A stretch of 64,000 bases of DNA from Maritimibacter sp. 55A14 (GCF_003122205.1 NZ_QEYE01000001.1:266367-330366), one strand, 5' to 3'. Counted from the first letter of the stretch, positions 17,080-26,017 are shown. Notes: generated by a model from the letters alone, not told the origin. Numbers and translations: made by a program.

Positions 17080-18276
17080 ATGACCAAGCCGATGAAGCAG
17101 CATCTCATCGACCCGGAGATCTGCATCCGCTGCTACACCTGCGAGATGACCTGCCCGATCAACGCGATCGAGCACAATGACGACAATGTCGTGGTCGATC
17201 CCGATATCTGCAACATGTGCATGGCCTGCATCCCGGTCTGTCCCACCGGGTCCATCGACGAATGGCGGGTGGTGCGCGAGCCCTATTCGCTGGAGGACCA
17301 GTACGGCTGGGACGAGTTGCCCGAGCAGGAGGAGTTCCCCGCCACAGCGTCAGAGGCCGAGACATCCATCGAGGCGATGGACGAGGCGATGGCCGCGCTG
17401 CTGGCCGATGCGCACAAGGGGGCGGGCGGACGCGCCAGGGCGCCGGTCTCCGCCTCCAAGCCCACGGTCAATCTCTACACGATTTCCAAGCCGGTTGAGG
17501 CCACGGTGCAGGGCAATTACCGGCTGACGGGCGACGACGCCGACAACGACGTGCGCCACATCATCCTGGATTTCGGCGCGACGTCCTTTCCCGTGCTCGA
17601 AGGCCAGAGCATCGGCATTACCGCGCCGGGCACCGATGCCGGGGGCAAGCCGCACCTGCCCCGGCTCTACTCCGTATCCAGCCCGCGCGACGGCGAGCGG
17701 CCGAATTACAACAACCTGTCGCTGACCGTGAAGCGCGAGCCGCATGGCGTTTGCTCCAACTATGTCTGCGATCTGAAGGCGGGCGACAAGGTGGCGGTGA
17801 CCGGGCCCTTCGGATCGACCTTCCTGATGCCCAACGACCCGGAGGCGAAACTGTTGATGATCTGCACCGGCACGGGCTCTGCGCCGTTCCGGGCCTTCAC
17901 CATGCACCGGCGGCGCACCAATCCGGGTGCGACCGGGCGCATGAGCCTCTTCTTCGGCGCCCGCGCCCCCGACAGCCTGCCCTATTTCGGCCCGCTGAAG
18001 AAAGTGCCCGAGAGCGCGCTCGCCAAGAATTTCGCCTTCAGCCGGGTCGCGGGCCAGCCAAAGACCTATGTCCAGGACAAGCTGCGCGAGCAGGAGGAAG
18101 CCGTGGCCGAACTGATCTGCGACCCTGCCACGCATGTCTATATCTGCGGGTTGCGCGGTATGGAGGAAGGCGTCGAGAAGGCGCTCTCGAACATCGCCGA
18201 AAGCACCGGCACGCAATGGCTTGCCTTGCGCGACACGATGCGCGAGGAAGGCCGGTATCACGTGGAAACCTATTGA
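17080..18276 (+). CDS. boxA: Benzoyl-CoA 2,3-epoxidase reductase subunit BoxA
   Basis: BoxA takes electrons from NADPH through FAD and two [4Fe-4S] clusters to BoxB. The 398-residue product begins with a 2x[4Fe-4S] ferredoxin domain with Cys15, 18, 21, 25 and Cys44, 47, 50, 54. A variable Glu/Ala-rich linker (about residues 85-125) follows, then a ferredoxin-NADP reductase module with the FAD motif RLYSVSS and the NADP-site segment [12 protein letters not shown]. The C-terminus [11 protein letters not shown] is typical of the reductase superfamily. A GGGGAGAG ribosome site precedes the start. The next gene starts inside the stop codon (TGATG). Confidence 0.96.
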   Translation: MTKPMKQHLIDPEICIRCYTCEMTCPINAIEHNDDNVVVDPDICNMCMACIPVCPTGSIDEWRVVREPYSLEDQYGWDELPEQEEFPATASEAETSIEAMDEAMAALLADAHKGAGGRARAPVSASKPTVNLYTISKPVEATVQGNYRLTGDDADNDVRHIILDFGATSFPVLEGQSIGITAPGTDAGGKPHLPRLYSVSSPRDGERPNYNNLSLTVKREPHGVCSNYVCDLKAGDKVAVTGPFGSTFLMPNDPEAKLLMICTGTGSAPFRAFTMHRRRTNPGATGRMSLFFGARAPDSLPYFGPLKKVPESALAKNFAFSRVAGQPKTYVQDKLREQEEAVAELICDPATHVYICGLRGMEEGVEKALSNIAESTGTQWLALRDTMREEGRYHVETY

Positions 18277-18725
18277 TGGATCAGACGAATTTGCCCGAAG
18301 TGGCTGTTTTCCGGCACCGGATCAAGGTGCGCTGGTCGGATTGCGACCCGGCGCAGATCGCCTATACCGGGCGCATCCCCTATTTCGCGCTGGAGGCAAT
18401 CGATGCCTGGTGGGAATCGGTCACCGGCACGGACTGGTTCCGGCTCAACGTCGATCGCGGCATGGGGGCGCCCTTCGTACATCTTTCGGTCGACTTCCGC
18501 GCCCCGGTCACGCCGCGCGCGCCGCTCGATTGCGAGGTCCGGCTGACACGGCTGGGGGAAAGCTCCATCGGGTTCGCGGTGCGCGGGTTGCAGGACGGCA
18601 CGCTCTGCTTCGAGGGCCGTTTCGTGGAAGCCTTCGTGATCGCCCATCCGATGCGCAAGACGGCGATCCCCGCCGGGATCCGCGCCCGGATGGAGCCTTA
18701 TCTGGTGGCCGAAACGGCGCGCTGA
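18276..18725 (+). CDS. 4-hydroxybenzoyl-CoA thioesterase-type hotdog protein
   Basis: A 149-residue hotdog-fold thioesterase. The catalytic segment VRWSDCDPAQIAYTGRIPYF holds the Asp (Asp24) used by the 4-hydroxybenzoyl-CoA thioesterase family. It shares the A of the boxA stop codon, so it is the last gene of boxCBA. Thioesterases in box clusters are thought to release benzoate from excess benzoyl-CoA and refill the CoA pool. In this locus it could also hydrolyse gentisyl-CoA to gentisate for the dioxygenase at 22225, a step otherwise without a candidate. Both roles are inference, and the family assignment is firm. Confidence 0.9.
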   Translation: MDQTNLPEVAVFRHRIKVRWSDCDPAQIAYTGRIPYFALEAIDAWWESVTGTDWFRLNVDRGMGAPFVHLSVDFRAPVTPRAPLDCEVRLTRLGESSIGFAVRGLQDGTLCFEGRFVEAFVIAHPMRKTAIPAGIRARMEPYLVAETAR

Positions 18726-18759
18726 GTCGGCAAGGCGTCGCAGGGGCCTGGAAATATAT

Positions 18760-18773
18760 TGCATGTCATTGCC
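18760..18773 (+). promoter_or_regulatory. Putative BoxR operator in front of boxR
   Basis: TGCA-TGTCAT-TGCC lies 48 bases before the boxR start. The first half is perfect and the second has one mismatch, with the same six-base spacing as the sites before the importer, bclA and boxC. It would give autoregulation. The sequence just before it (GAAATATATT) is AT-rich. Confidence 0.55.
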
Positions 18774-18821
18774 CGCTATGGCTAGATTTTGCGGCAGGTA
18801 GCCGAAGTGGAGACCAAGGAT

Positions 18822-19748
18822 ATGCGCGCCAGTCCCGGATTGAGCGACACGATCTTGCAGGATACTGCGCAGGACGCCGCATCGGCGGATGTGGACGCGT
18901 TCATCGCACTGGTGGGTGCTCGGACGCGGCGCGCCCGTGCGTTGCGGGCCATGTCGCGCCGCGTGCTGTCGGAACGCTCGGGCGTGTCGCAGCGCTATCT
19001 CGCGCAGCTTGAAAGCGGCCAGGGCAATATCTCCATCGGGCTTTTGATGCGGGTGGCGCAGGCGCTTAAAATGCGCATCGAGTTCCTGGTCGGCGAGGAC
19101 GACCCGTGGGAGTCGGAGACCGTGCAGATGGCGCAGCATTTCCGCGACGCCTCGCCTGAGCAGCGCCAGCGCGTGCGCCAGATCCTCAATGTCGGCCCCG
19201 ATCACGAGACCCGGCGTCAGCGCATCTGCCTGATCGGGTTGCGCGGTGCGGGCAAGTCCACGCTGGGCCGGCTCCTGGGCGCCGAGCTGGGCCTGCCCTT
19301 CACCGAGCTCAACCAGCACATCGAGGAGCAGAGCGGCATGCCCGTGGCCGAGGTCATGGCGCTTTACGGCCAGGAAGGCTATCGGCGGCTGGAACACGAA
19401 GCGCTGGAGCGCATCGTCACCGAGCGCGACGCGGTGGTGCTCGCGGTCGCAGGCGGGATCGTTTCCGAATCCGAGACATTCACCCTGCTTCTGCGGAATT
19501 TCCACACGATCTGGCTGCGCGCGAGCCCCGGCGAGCATATGGAACGGGTCCGCGCCCAGGGCGACCGGCGTCCGATGGCCGGCAATCCCAAGGCGATGGA
19601 GGAACTCACCTCGATCCTGACCAGCCGCGAGGCGCTTTATGCCCGCGCCCAGGCCACGGTGAACACCTCGGGCGAGAGCGTCGAGGACAGCCTGGCCCGG
19701 CTCCGGCACGTGGTGGAGGAGTTGGGCATCGCCGCCGATGAAGACTGA
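18822..19748 (+). CDS. boxR: BoxR/BzdR-type benzoyl-CoA-responsive transcriptional regulator
   Basis: A 308-residue regulator with two parts. An N-terminal Cro/C1-type helix-turn-helix (about residues 30-90, RRVLSERSGVSQRYLAQLESG) is followed by a C-terminal shikimate-kinase-like domain with P-loop GLRGAGKST at residues 139-147. This fusion is the hallmark of BzdR/BoxR, which senses benzoyl-CoA and represses box/bzd promoters at TGCA-containing operators. The ATG at 18822 has GGAGA eight bases upstream. A TTG 33 bases earlier is in frame but less likely. Its 3' end overlaps the next gene by 11 bases. Confidence 0.94.
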   Translation: MRASPGLSDTILQDTAQDAASADVDAFIALVGARTRRARALRAMSRRVLSERSGVSQRYLAQLESGQGNISIGLLMRVAQALKMRIEFLVGEDDPWESETVQMAQHFRDASPEQRQRVRQILNVGPDHETRRQRICLIGLRGAGKSTLGRLLGAELGLPFTELNQHIEEQSGMPVAEVMALYGQEGYRRLEHEALERIVTERDAVVLAVAGGIVSESETFTLLLRNFHTIWLRASPGEHMERVRAQGDRRPMAGNPKAMEELTSILTSREALYARAQATVNTSGESVEDSLARLRHVVEELGIAADED

Positions 19749-21030
19749 GGCCGACGGCAGGGCGCATATCGCACACGCCGAGGCCCGCGCGCGTGCGCAA
19801 CCCGCGGGGTTCCGGCCCGTCCGTTCGGCCCTGCTGGCAGGATGCGGCAATGTCGGAGCCGGGCTGGCCTTCGCGCTCGACGCGGCGGGTATCGCGGTTC
19901 ATGTGGCGGAACGGCCCGACGCGGTGGCGCGCTGCACGGACATGCTGGGCCGGCTGGTGGATGACGCGGTGGCGCGCGGGCTCTGCCCCGCGGGCGAGGC
20001 CGCGGCGCGCAAGGCACGGCTTGCCCCCCGCGCCGGGCTGGCGGACCGGCCGCCTGCGCAGATCGCCATCGAGGCCGTGGACGAGGACCCTGACGAAAAG
20101 GCCCGCGCCCTGCGCGCGCTGGAGGCCGCCGCGCCCGAAGCGGAGGCCGTCCTCACCTGCAGCGCCAGCCTGCCCGTCGATGCGCTGGCCGGGGCCTGCA
20201 CCCTGCCCGCGCGACTGACTGGCCTGCGCATCCAGCCGCCCGCGCATCTCAGCCGGCTGGCGGAGATCGCGCCGGGGCCGCGCACTGCGCCCGAGGCGCG
20301 CGCGGCCGCACTGTCGCTCGCGCATATGCTGGACAAGCTCGCCCTGACGCTGGCCGCCGGCGCCCCCTCGCCCGTCGAGCGGCTGCGCCGCCGGATGCTG
20401 GAGGTCGCGGAGATGATCCTGCTCGACGGCTCGGTGCCCTGGGAAGTGGACGCGGCGATGGAAGCGTTCGGCTTCTCCCCCGGTCCTTTCGCGGCGCAGG
20501 ACATCACGGGGCTCGACGCGGATTACGTGATCCGCCGGCGCGCCGCCCCCACCCGCGACCCGGCGCGCCGCTATGTGCCGATCTCCGACCGGATGGTGCA
20601 GGAGGGGCGGCTGGGCCGCAAGGTGGGCGTCGGCTGGTACCGCTATCCCGGCGGCGGCGGCGCAGTGATCGACCCGCTGCTGGAGGACATGATCACCGAG
20701 GAGGCCCGCTTCGCCCGCGTCAGCCGACGGGAATTCGACGCAGACCAGATCCGGACCCGGCTGATCGCCGCACTGGTCAACGAGGCCGCCGCGATACTGG
20801 ACGAGGGCGTGCTGGCAAGCGCCGCCGAGATCGACTTGGTGTCGGTCCACGCACTCGGCTTCCCGCGCGCCCGCGGCGGGCTGCTGTGGCATGCCGACCG
20901 GATCGGGCTCGCGCGGATCCTGGACGACCTGACCCGGCTGGCGCGCGAGGACCCGGCGGTCTGGACGCCCGCGCCGCTTCTCGCGCGACTGGTCGCGGAG
21001 GGGCCGGGTTTCACCGATGCGGCGGGCTGA
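19738..21030 (+). CDS. 3-hydroxyacyl-CoA dehydrogenase homologue with altered active site
   Basis: A 430-residue protein with the FadB/PaaH dehydrogenase layout: a Rossmann fold with GCGNVGAG at residues 35-42, then two C-terminal dimerisation domains. The second includes LVNEAAAILDEGVLASAAEID and ALGFPRARGGLLWHADRIGL. In a working enzyme the segment GxHFFNP carries the catalytic His. Here the aligned segment reads GLRIQPPAHL with Arg164 in that place, while the partner Glu (Glu176) appears kept. The NAD motif is intact. It overlaps boxR by 11 bases. Context suggests beta-oxidation of the adipyl-CoA-level intermediate, but the changed residue makes ordinary activity doubtful. Confidence 0.82.
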   Translation: MKTEADGRAHIAHAEARARAQPAGFRPVRSALLAGCGNVGAGLAFALDAAGIAVHVAERPDAVARCTDMLGRLVDDAVARGLCPAGEAAARKARLAPRAGLADRPPAQIAIEAVDEDPDEKARALRALEAAAPEAEAVLTCSASLPVDALAGACTLPARLTGLRIQPPAHLSRLAEIAPGPRTAPEARAAALSLAHMLDKLALTLAAGAPSPVERLRRRMLEVAEMILLDGSVPWEVDAAMEAFGFSPGPFAAQDITGLDADYVIRRRAAPTRDPARRYVPISDRMVQEGRLGRKVGVGWYRYPGGGGAVIDPLLEDMITEEARFARVSRREFDADQIRTRLIAALVNEAAAILDEGVLASAAEIDLVSVHALGFPRARGGLLWHADRIGLARILDDLTRLAREDPAVWTPAPLLARLVAEGPGFTDAAG

Positions 21031-21216
21031 GAGACGGCTGAGAACCTGTTTCGAGACCCTGAACCGAAACGGTGAGGATGGACCTCGCGACCGCTTGCAG
21101 GTCCGGACACGAGCCACGCGGGGCCAAGGGACAAACCTTCGCCTATGTATCGCGCCAATTCGAAGTCACGCCCGCCCCGGCCTCCGCGCCGGGGGCCCGT
21201 CGCCGGATGCGCGAGG

Positions 21217-21235
21217 CCCCGGACCAAGTCCGGGG
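21217..21235. terminator. Perfect palindromic hairpin between convergent genes
   Basis: CCCCGGAC-CAA-GTCCGGGG gives a perfect 8-bp stem with a 3-base loop in the 268-base gap between the dehydrogenase homologue and the convergent hydrolase gene. It lacks a T-run on either strand. It may be a bidirectional terminator or a REP-like palindrome, which GC-rich alphaproteobacteria commonly carry. Confidence 0.5.
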
Positions 21236-21298
21236 CGGGGCTCCGATCAGACGCGACAGGCTCCAGGACCATGAATTGCGGATCGAAACGGAGCCTGC

Positions 21299-22228
21299 CT
21301 AGCGCGGCGTCACCGGACCTGCGGCCACGACCGGGTTGCGGATTGTGCCGATGCCGTCCACCCCCGCCTCGATCACATCGCCGGGCCAGAGCCATTCCTG
21401 CGGCGTCCGGCCGGCGCCCACGCCCTCGGGCGTGCCGGTGGCGATGATGTCGCCGGGCTCCAGCGACATGCCACGCGAGATGTCGGCGATCAACTCGGGT
21501 ATCTTGAAGAGCATGAAGCGCGTGTTGGAGCGCTGCTTCTCGACACCGTTCACGGTCAGCCAGAGGTCGAGCGCATGGGGGTCTTCCAGTTCGTCCGCGG
21601 TGACGATGCAGGGACCGAAGGGCGCGTAGGTATCCATTCCCTTCGAATAGATCCACTGCCCCGCCCGGCGGTTGTCGCGCGCGCTGATGTCGATCATGAT
21701 CGAATATCCGAAGACGTGATCCATCGCCGCCGCCTCGCTGACGCGGCGGGCGCGGTTGCCGATGATGACCGCCAGTTCCACCTCCCAGTCGAGCTGTTGC
21801 GTGATCGAGCCGTCATGCTCCACCGCGCCACCCGGCCCCACCACGGCGGTCGGCGGCTTGGTGAAGATCACCGGCTCCTTGGGCAGGTCCTTGTCGGTGT
21901 CGAGCGCGGCGCTCGATTCGGCCACGTGCTCGGTATAGTTCAGCCCGATGCCGAAGATGTTCTTGCGCGGCCGCGGGATCGGCGCCAGCAGGTCCACATT
22001 GGCCAGCGGCCGAGCGCAGCCCACGGGCCAGTCGCCCTCGGCATGGTCGAGCGCGCCCGCCAGCGCGTCGAGCCCCGGACGGCCCAGGTCGATCAACGCG
22101 TTCATCTCGTCGGGCAGATCCTCGCCCAGCGCCGCGCCAAGCGCCGCGACATCCACCACGAGATCGTCGCGGATCACACCCAGAACGGCAGGCGCATATA
22201 GGTTTTCCCTGTATGTTATCAGTCTCAT
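21299..22228 (-). CDS. Fumarylacetoacetase-family hydrolase, probably fumaryl- or maleylpyruvate hydrolase
   Basis: A 309-residue FAH-fold enzyme. Typical segments are NIFGIGLNYTEHVAES, the metal-ligand DWEVELAVIIGNRARR (with its E-x-E) and GDIIATGTPEGVGAGRTP. The ATG at 22228 overlaps the stop of the gentisate dioxygenase gene as ATGA, so the two are co-translated. The natural reading is hydrolysis of the ring-cleavage product of gentisate to pyruvate plus fumarate or maleate. No maleylpyruvate isomerase was seen in the window, so it may act directly on maleylpyruvate, or the isomerase may lie elsewhere. The upstream in-frame extension to 22387 is rejected because it overlaps the dioxygenase. 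Confidence 0.88.
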   Translation of the reverse strand: MRLITYRENLYAPAVLGVIRDDLVVDVAALGAALGEDLPDEMNALIDLGRPGLDALAGALDHAEGDWPVGCARPLANVDLLAPIPRPRKNIFGIGLNYTEHVAESSAALDTDKDLPKEPVIFTKPPTAVVGPGGAVEHDGSITQQLDWEVELAVIIGNRARRVSEAAAMDHVFGYSIMIDISARDNRRAGQWIYSKGMDTYAPFGPCIVTADELEDPHALDLWLTVNGVEKQRSNTRFMLFKIPELIADISRGMSLEPGDIIATGTPEGVGAGRTPQEWLWPGDVIEAGVDGIGTIRNPVVAAGPVTPR

Positions 22229-23361
22229 GCACTGCTCCCTTGATTCTGGATCGGTTGCTGGCCGCCGTTTTCGCCGAAGGCTTCCTCGCGAAAGAGGCCC
22301 AGTGCCTGCATCACCGGCAGGTCGTTGAGGCAGAAAAGGCAGGCGTCCTCGGTCTCCGACCCGTTCGCGTGTTCGTGCCAAGCCCATGACGGCACGCAGA
22401 AAATGTCGCGCTCCTGCCAGTCGAAACGCCGGCCGTCGATGACAGAATGTCCGCTCCCCTTGCAGACCTGGTAGAGAAAGCTTCCGGTGTGCCGGTGCGC
22501 CTGCGTGGCCTCGCCCGGCCGCAGCATCTGCATGCTGGCCCCCAGCGTCTGCATCACCGGGCCCGATGTGACCGGGTTCATGTATTGCATCAGGATGCCG
22601 TCAAAGGGCGACCCGTCGCTGGCCGCGGCATGGGCCTCAAGCGCCTCGTATGTCCGGTCCCATTCATATTTGAACATTGGCGAATAACCCTTGTCCCAGG
22701 CCCCGCCGCCGGGCCGCAAGCCCGGATTGCCCCAGATCGCGGTCATGTCGTCCACCGGATGCGCGACGGCCTGTGTCAGATCGGGATGCACCTCGTAGAA
22801 ATTCGCCTCCAACGCGTTGACCAGCGGGATGTCCAGCCCGTCCTGCCAGATGCAGGGCGTACCGTCACAGGCCACGGCATGCTCATGCCAGGTGCCGTTC
22901 GGGGTGAGCACGAAATCATTGGCGTTCAGGGTCATCTTGTGGCCGTCCACCACCGTATAGGCGCCACGCCCCTCCATGATGAATCGGATCGCGCTGGCGG
23001 AATGCCGATGGGCGGAGGCCTGCTCGCCCGGATGCATGACCTGCAGCCCGGCATAGATCCAGCCTACCGCGGCGGCCACGTCCGAACGGCCCGGATTGTT
23101 CAGGTAGACCACGCGCCGCCCCGCCTTCTCGGGCGTGACCAGTTCGACCGAGCGCAACACATGCGCGCGCAAATCGGTATAGCGCCAGATCATCGGCACC
23201 GATGACGATTGCGGCTCCCAGGGCTCGATCTTGTTGGCCACGGTCCAGAGCGCTCCCGCGCCGTGGCGCTCCAACTCGTCGTAATAGGCCAACAGTTCCG
23301 GCGTGTCCTCGACATTCGCGCGGCCGGGGACATCTTCGCGATAGCGGTCATGGCGTGCCAT
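22225..23361 (-). CDS. Gentisate 1,2-dioxygenase
   Basis: A 378-residue bicupin Fe(II) dioxygenase that cleaves gentisate to maleylpyruvate with O2. The first cupin shows the metal-binding HRHSASAIRFIMEGRGAYT segment and TPNGTWHEH. The second has QAHRHTGSFLYQVCKGSGHS and CVPSWAWHEHANGS. The N-terminal YYDELERHGAGALW and the linker GNPGLRPGGG also fit gentisate dioxygenases. Salicylate 1,2-dioxygenase and 1-hydroxy-2-naphthoate dioxygenase are close relatives and cannot be fully excluded. It leads a two-gene operon with the FAH hydrolase. Together with the aryl-CoA ligase and 5-hydroxylase at 7155-9856 it completes a CoA-dependent route to gentisate, apart from the thioesterase step. Confidence 0.88.
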   Translation of the reverse strand: MARHDRYREDVPGRANVEDTPELLAYYDELERHGAGALWTVANKIEPWEPQSSSVPMIWRYTDLRAHVLRSVELVTPEKAGRRVVYLNNPGRSDVAAAVGWIYAGLQVMHPGEQASAHRHSASAIRFIMEGRGAYTVVDGHKMTLNANDFVLTPNGTWHEHAVACDGTPCIWQDGLDIPLVNALEANFYEVHPDLTQAVAHPVDDMTAIWGNPGLRPGGGAWDKGYSPMFKYEWDRTYEALEAHAAASDGSPFDGILMQYMNPVTSGPVMQTLGASMQMLRPGEATQAHRHTGSFLYQVCKGSGHSVIDGRRFDWQERDIFCVPSWAWHEHANGSETEDACLFCLNDLPVMQALGLFREEAFGENGGQQPIQNQGSSA

Positions 23362-23447
23362 CCTCGGGTCTCCCTTCCCGTTGACATCGGCATGCCCGCA
23401 GGCTCTCCCATTCGCGGCAGAGGGTAAAGCGGTTTCTCCCCTGCGCG

Positions 23448-24560
23448 CTACTCCCCCGGCCGGCTGATCTGTCCGCCGCCGACCGCGGCAGCCACGCCGG
23501 TTGTTCCCGGGCAGCTTGTCGGCAGCCCGTAGAGCACCCGCACGCCCAGATAGGCGAAAGCCTGCGCCTCCAGCATGTCGCCGTCGAGGCCCACATCCTC
23601 CACCGGCTGGACAAGAACATCAAGTTCCGCCTGCAATACATTCATAATATGAGCGTTTCTTCGCCCACCACCTGCCACCAGAAAACGCTCCACCGGGGCC
23701 GGGAAATGCTCCGTCCCGCGCGCCACCGCAGCCGCGATGCATGCGGCGAGCGTCGCGCAGGCGTCTTCGGTCGTCAGCTCCGACATGGCGTCGAGGAGAA
23801 ATGAAAATTCGTTCCTGTCCAGAGACTTGGGCGGTATTCTGAAGAAATGCGGCTGCTCCAGCATCCGCGCCACCACGGCCGCGTCCGCCCGCCCGGCGGC
23901 GGCCAGCGCGCCGCCCTCGTCACAGGCCGGCCCGCCGCGCGCGCGCAGCAGATCGTCGATCGGCGCGTTAGCCGGACCGGTGTCGAAGGCCAGCAGCGCG
24001 CCCTCGGCCTCCGGCGCGGCGGCCCGCGGATCGACCCAGGTCAGGTTGCCCACCCCGCCGAGATTGAGGAAGGCCACCGGTCCGCCGGCGCCGATCCGGC
24101 GCGCGCAGGCCCAGTGGTAGAAGGGCGCCAGCGGCGCGCCCTCGCCGCCCAGTGCTACGTCGGAACTGCGGAAATCCCAGACCACGGTCAGGCCGCTTTG
24201 CTCCGCCAGCCGCGCGCCGTCGCCTGCCTGATGCGTGCCGCGCCCGCGCGGCTCATGCGCCAGCGTCTGGCCGTGAAATCCCAGCAGGTCCACGCCCTGC
24301 GCCCCGGCCAGCAACTCGGCATGGGCGGCACGCACCACCGCCTCGGCCGCCGCCACGCCGGGCTCGCCCGGCCAGCGGCCCTGTGCGGCGGCCAGCGTCG
24401 CGCGCTCGGCGTCGGTATAGGGGCGATAGCCCGTCTCGCCGAATTCCAGGATCTCCACCCCGTCGGTGCGCAGGAGAGCCATATCCACCCCGTCCATCGA
24501 CGTGCCCGACATCGCCCCCAGCGCCCAGAGCGGCGCGCGCTCCCTGCCGTGTTTGCGCAT
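23448..24560 (-). CDS. anmK: Anhydro-N-acetylmuramic acid kinase
   Basis: AnmK phosphorylates and hydrates 1,6-anhydro-MurNAc to MurNAc-6-phosphate in cell-wall recycling. The 370-residue protein opens with the family's ATP-binding segment [18 protein letters not shown]. It also contains [33 protein letters not shown] and [13 protein letters not shown], all characteristic. The start at 24560 places the GTSMDG motif near residue 19, as expected. Longer in-frame extensions run over the divergent tyrS gene and are rejected. It is divergent from tyrS with about 66 bases between starts. This pairing is, from memory, common in Rhodobacteraceae. Confidence 0.94.
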   Translation of the reverse strand: MRKHGRERAPLWALGAMSGTSMDGVDMALLRTDGVEILEFGETGYRPYTDAERATLAAAQGRWPGEPGVAAAEAVVRAAHAELLAGAQGVDLLGFHGQTLAHEPRGRGTHQAGDGARLAEQSGLTVVWDFRSSDVALGGEGAPLAPFYHWACARRIGAGGPVAFLNLGGVGNLTWVDPRAAAPEAEGALLAFDTGPANAPIDDLLRARGGPACDEGGALAAAGRADAAVVARMLEQPHFFRIPPKSLDRNEFSFLLDAMSELTTEDACATLAACIAAAVARGTEHFPAPVERFLVAGGGRRNAHIMNVLQAELDVLVQPVEDVGLDGDMLEAQAFAYLGVRVLYGLPTSCPGTTGVAAAVGGGQISRPGE

Positions 24561-24626
24561 GGCCTTTTCCTTTGCCCCCGGCGCCTGTATGGAGAAGCGC
24601 CCGGTGACAGAATGGACCACGCCCGC

Positions 24627-25934
24627 ATGACCTACCACCCGAAATCCGAGTTTCTTCAGGTGATGACCGAGCGCGGCTATCTCGCCGATTGCACCGATCT
24701 GCAAGGCCTCGACAAGGCGCTCGCCGCCGGCGCGCTGCCCGGCTATATCGGCTTCGACGCGACCGCCCGCTCGCTGCATGTGGGCTCGCTCATCCAGATC
24801 ATGATGCTGCGCTGGCTGCAGAAGACCGGCCACAAGCCGCTGGTGCTGATGGGCGGGGGCACCACCAAGGTGGGCGATCCCAGCTTCCGCGCCGACGAGC
24901 GCCCGCTGCTGACCCAGGCGCAGATCAACGACAACATTGCCGGCATCCGCGCGGTCTTCGCCTCCTATATCGACTTCGGCGACGGGCCGACCGGCGCGGT
25001 CATGCTCGACAATTCCGAATGGCTCGACGGGCTCAACTACCTGGACTTTCTGCGCGATATCGGGCGGCATTTCTCGGTCAACCGGATGCTGGCCTTCGAG
25101 TCGGTCAAGTCGCGCATCGACCGCGAACAATCGCTGAGCTTCCTGGAATTCAACTACATGATCCTGCAGGCCTACGACTTCCTGGAGCTCTACCGCCGAT
25201 TCGGCTGCCGGCTGCAGATGGGCGGCTCGGACCAGTGGGGCAACATCGTCAACGGCATCGACCTGACCCGCCGCGTGGCGGGGGCCGAGGTCTTCGGACT
25301 GACCTCGCCGCTACTGACCACGTCGGATGGCCGGAAGATGGGCAAATCGGCAGGTGGCGCGGTCTGGCTCGATGCGGGCATGCACTCGGTTTTCGATTTC
25401 TGGCAGTTCTGGCGCAACACCGCCGATGCCGATGTCGGGCGCTTCCTGAAGCTCTATACCGAACTGCCGCTCGACGAATGCGCGCGGCTGGGCGCGCTCG
25501 GGGGGGCGGAGATCAATACGGCCAAGATCGCGCTGGCCAATGCGGTGACGACGCTCGCCCACGGGGCCGAGGCCGCCAAGGCCGCCGAAGAGACGGCGCG
25601 CGAAGTCTTCGAGAAAGGGGTTTCTGGACCTATGTCTGCGCATGAGTCAGGCGAGGATGTGGCGTCAATTCAAGGGCGCGTTAGCAGCTTACCCACTCTG
25701 AAGCTCACACGGGAAGAACTTGGAAAAGGTCTGTCTATTGTCCAAGTCTTCGTCCGCTCGGGCCTGGCGAAATCCGGCAAGGACGCCAAGCGCCTGATCG
25801 CCGAGGGCGGCGCGCGGCTCAACGACGAACCGATCACCGATCCGGGCCTCGTGCTCGACGCGGGCGCGCTGGCGCAGCCGGTCAAACTCTCCGCCGGCAA
25901 GAAACGCCACGCGCTCGTCACGCTGGACGGCTAG
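24627..25934 (+). CDS. tyrS: Tyrosyl-tRNA synthetase
   Basis: A class I synthetase that charges tRNA-Tyr. The HIGH-like motif is HVGS in [11 protein letters not shown] (about residue 53), the KMSKS loop is KMGKS, and the tyrosine-site segment [17 protein letters not shown] is present. A C-terminal S4 RNA-binding domain ([19 protein letters not shown]) completes the 435-residue protein. An ATG five codons upstream (24612) is an alternative. Oddly, codons from about 25615 to 25748, at the join to the S4 domain, use AT-ending synonyms (TCT, GGA, CCT, TCA, TTA, ACA, CTT) that are rare elsewhere in the gene. The frame stays open and the motifs look functional. Confidence 0.96.
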   Translation: MTYHPKSEFLQVMTERGYLADCTDLQGLDKALAAGALPGYIGFDATARSLHVGSLIQIMMLRWLQKTGHKPLVLMGGGTTKVGDPSFRADERPLLTQAQINDNIAGIRAVFASYIDFGDGPTGAVMLDNSEWLDGLNYLDFLRDIGRHFSVNRMLAFESVKSRIDREQSLSFLEFNYMILQAYDFLELYRRFGCRLQMGGSDQWGNIVNGIDLTRRVAGAEVFGLTSPLLTTSDGRKMGKSAGGAVWLDAGMHSVFDFWQFWRNTADADVGRFLKLYTELPLDECARLGALGGAEINTAKIALANAVTTLAHGAEAAKAAEETAREVFEKGVSGPMSAHESGEDVASIQGRVSSLPTLKLTREELGKGLSIVQVFVRSGLAKSGKDAKRLIAEGGARLNDEPITDPGLVLDAGALAQPVKLSAGKKRHALVTLDG

Positions 25935-25950
25935 GCGCACCCCCCCCCCT

Positions 25951-25980
25951 TTCATCTTTCCCCAAATACTCACTTTCCCG
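25951..25980 (+). repeat. Recurrent intergenic element, copy B (after tyrS)
   Basis: TTCATCTTTCCCCAAATACT followed by CACTTTCCCG, starting 16 bases after the tyrS stop and just after a run of ten C residues. It is the closest relative of copy A. The intervening DNA up to the convergent gapR-like gene holds nothing else I recognise. Confidence 0.6.
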
Positions 25981-26017
25981 GCGCCAGCCACAATCGGCGG
26001 CGCCGGGACGGGGCGCC

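Noticed and set aside
14289..17126. 945-residue open frame antisense to boxC-boxB-boxA
   Set aside because: High-GC coding DNA often leaves long open antisense frames. The composition is His/Arg/Gly-rich without motifs, while the plus strand encodes clear boxC and boxB.
25940..25949. Run of ten C residues as a phase-variation tract
   Set aside because: It lies after the tyrS stop and outside any start, promoter or coding sequence that length change could switch.
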